Shown: positions 42,117 through 42,188 of the stretch, in pieces
Layout of the letters: the number at the start of each line of letters is the position of its first letter
Position numbering within the stretch: position 1 is the stretch's first letter
NCBI GenBank assembly: GCA_024278765.1
Contig: JAJRSM010000075.1
Span: 1 to 42,188, forward strand
DNA: 42,188 bases
Source: Deltaproteobacteria bacterium
GTDB lineage: Bacteria; Desulfobacterota; GWC2-55-46; DRQE01
Reading direction: 5' to 3'
Notes under the pieces: generated by a model
Seen by the model: the letters and a program-made list of their open reading frames with translations, nothing else
The model's database searches: none
What the model was told of the DNA's origin: nothing
Translations under genes and position numbers: made by a program

Positions 42117-42188
42117 ATGGGAAAAGGATACAGGCATCTTAGCCTTACGGAACGAGACAGGATAACGGATTTAAGGTTTCAGGGCAAG
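42117..42188 (+). CDS. IS30-family transposase, N-terminal 24 codons (cut by window edge)
   Basis: From the ATG at 42117 the frame reads MGKGYRHLSLTERDRITDLR and then FQGK to the end of the window. The RHLSLTERDRI start matches IS30-family transposases, whose N-terminal helix-turn-helix binds the element ends. The rest lies to the right. Confidence 0.75.
   Translation, partial: MGKGYRHLSLTERDRITDLRFQGK

Overview
The window looks like a piece of a bacterial chromosome of roughly even GC content. It is gene-dense and dominated by housekeeping genes. The gene orders rpmE-thyX-prfA-murA-hisG-hisD-hisB-hisH-hisA-hisF and ffh-rpsP-khpA-rimM-trmD-rplS-rnhB-yraN, the short-form HisG, ThyX instead of ThyA, two DUF507 proteins and the long hybrid kinases suggest a deltaproteobacteria-like (Desulfobacterota or a neighbouring, perhaps uncultured) lineage. 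This placement is inference; no rRNA or tRNA gene is visible to test it. Many starts are GTG or TTG (hisG, hisIE, thyX, rlmB, ilvA, rimM, pgeF, polA).

Layout. 1-860: the end of an IS3-type insertion sequence that has cut into a REP-associated tyrosine transposase (RAYT), then hairpins. 861-2892 (minus): thiD, a DUF445 membrane protein and two DUF507 genes. 3050-6955 (plus): a PA2779-like small membrane protein, a C39-like peptidase lipoprotein, a TPR lipoprotein, rlmB and threonine ammonia-lyase. 6971-8580 (minus): a small unknown protein, a HIT protein, REP-type repeats, hisIE and a 19-codon copy of the hisI start. 8696-12130 (plus): the E1 alpha, E1 beta and E2 genes of a pyruvate dehydrogenase-type complex. 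12156-20906 (minus): a DUF2127 gene and a long run from rpmE through thyX, prfA and murA into histidine synthesis. 21094-25162 (minus): rho, coaE, pgeF and an rluD-type gene. 25163-28374: a repeat-rich stretch with a GntR/FCD regulator plus an unknown 88-residue protein (minus) and a divergent TIM-barrel gene (plus). 28375-35997 (plus): the ffh to yraN cluster and polA. 36112-41989 (plus): a structured RNA leader and a four-gene signalling cluster (MerR-like HTH-receiver, kinase-less sensor, hybrid kinase with degenerate receiver and GGDEF domains, single receiver). The window ends inside an IS30-type transposase.

How it works together. Histidine synthesis is encoded for hisG, hisIE, hisA, hisH/hisF, hisB and hisD; hisZ, hisC and histidinol-phosphatase are not here. 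The dehydrogenase cluster lacks E3. The signalling genes form one module in which the kinase-less sensor probably feeds the neighbouring hybrid kinase.

The most unusual signals are in non-coding DNA: hairpin families with compensating stem changes, a short palindrome that seems to have landed in frame inside thiD and inside another repeat, a truncated second copy of the hisI start, and a leader before the HTH-receiver gene with two mutually exclusive pairings.
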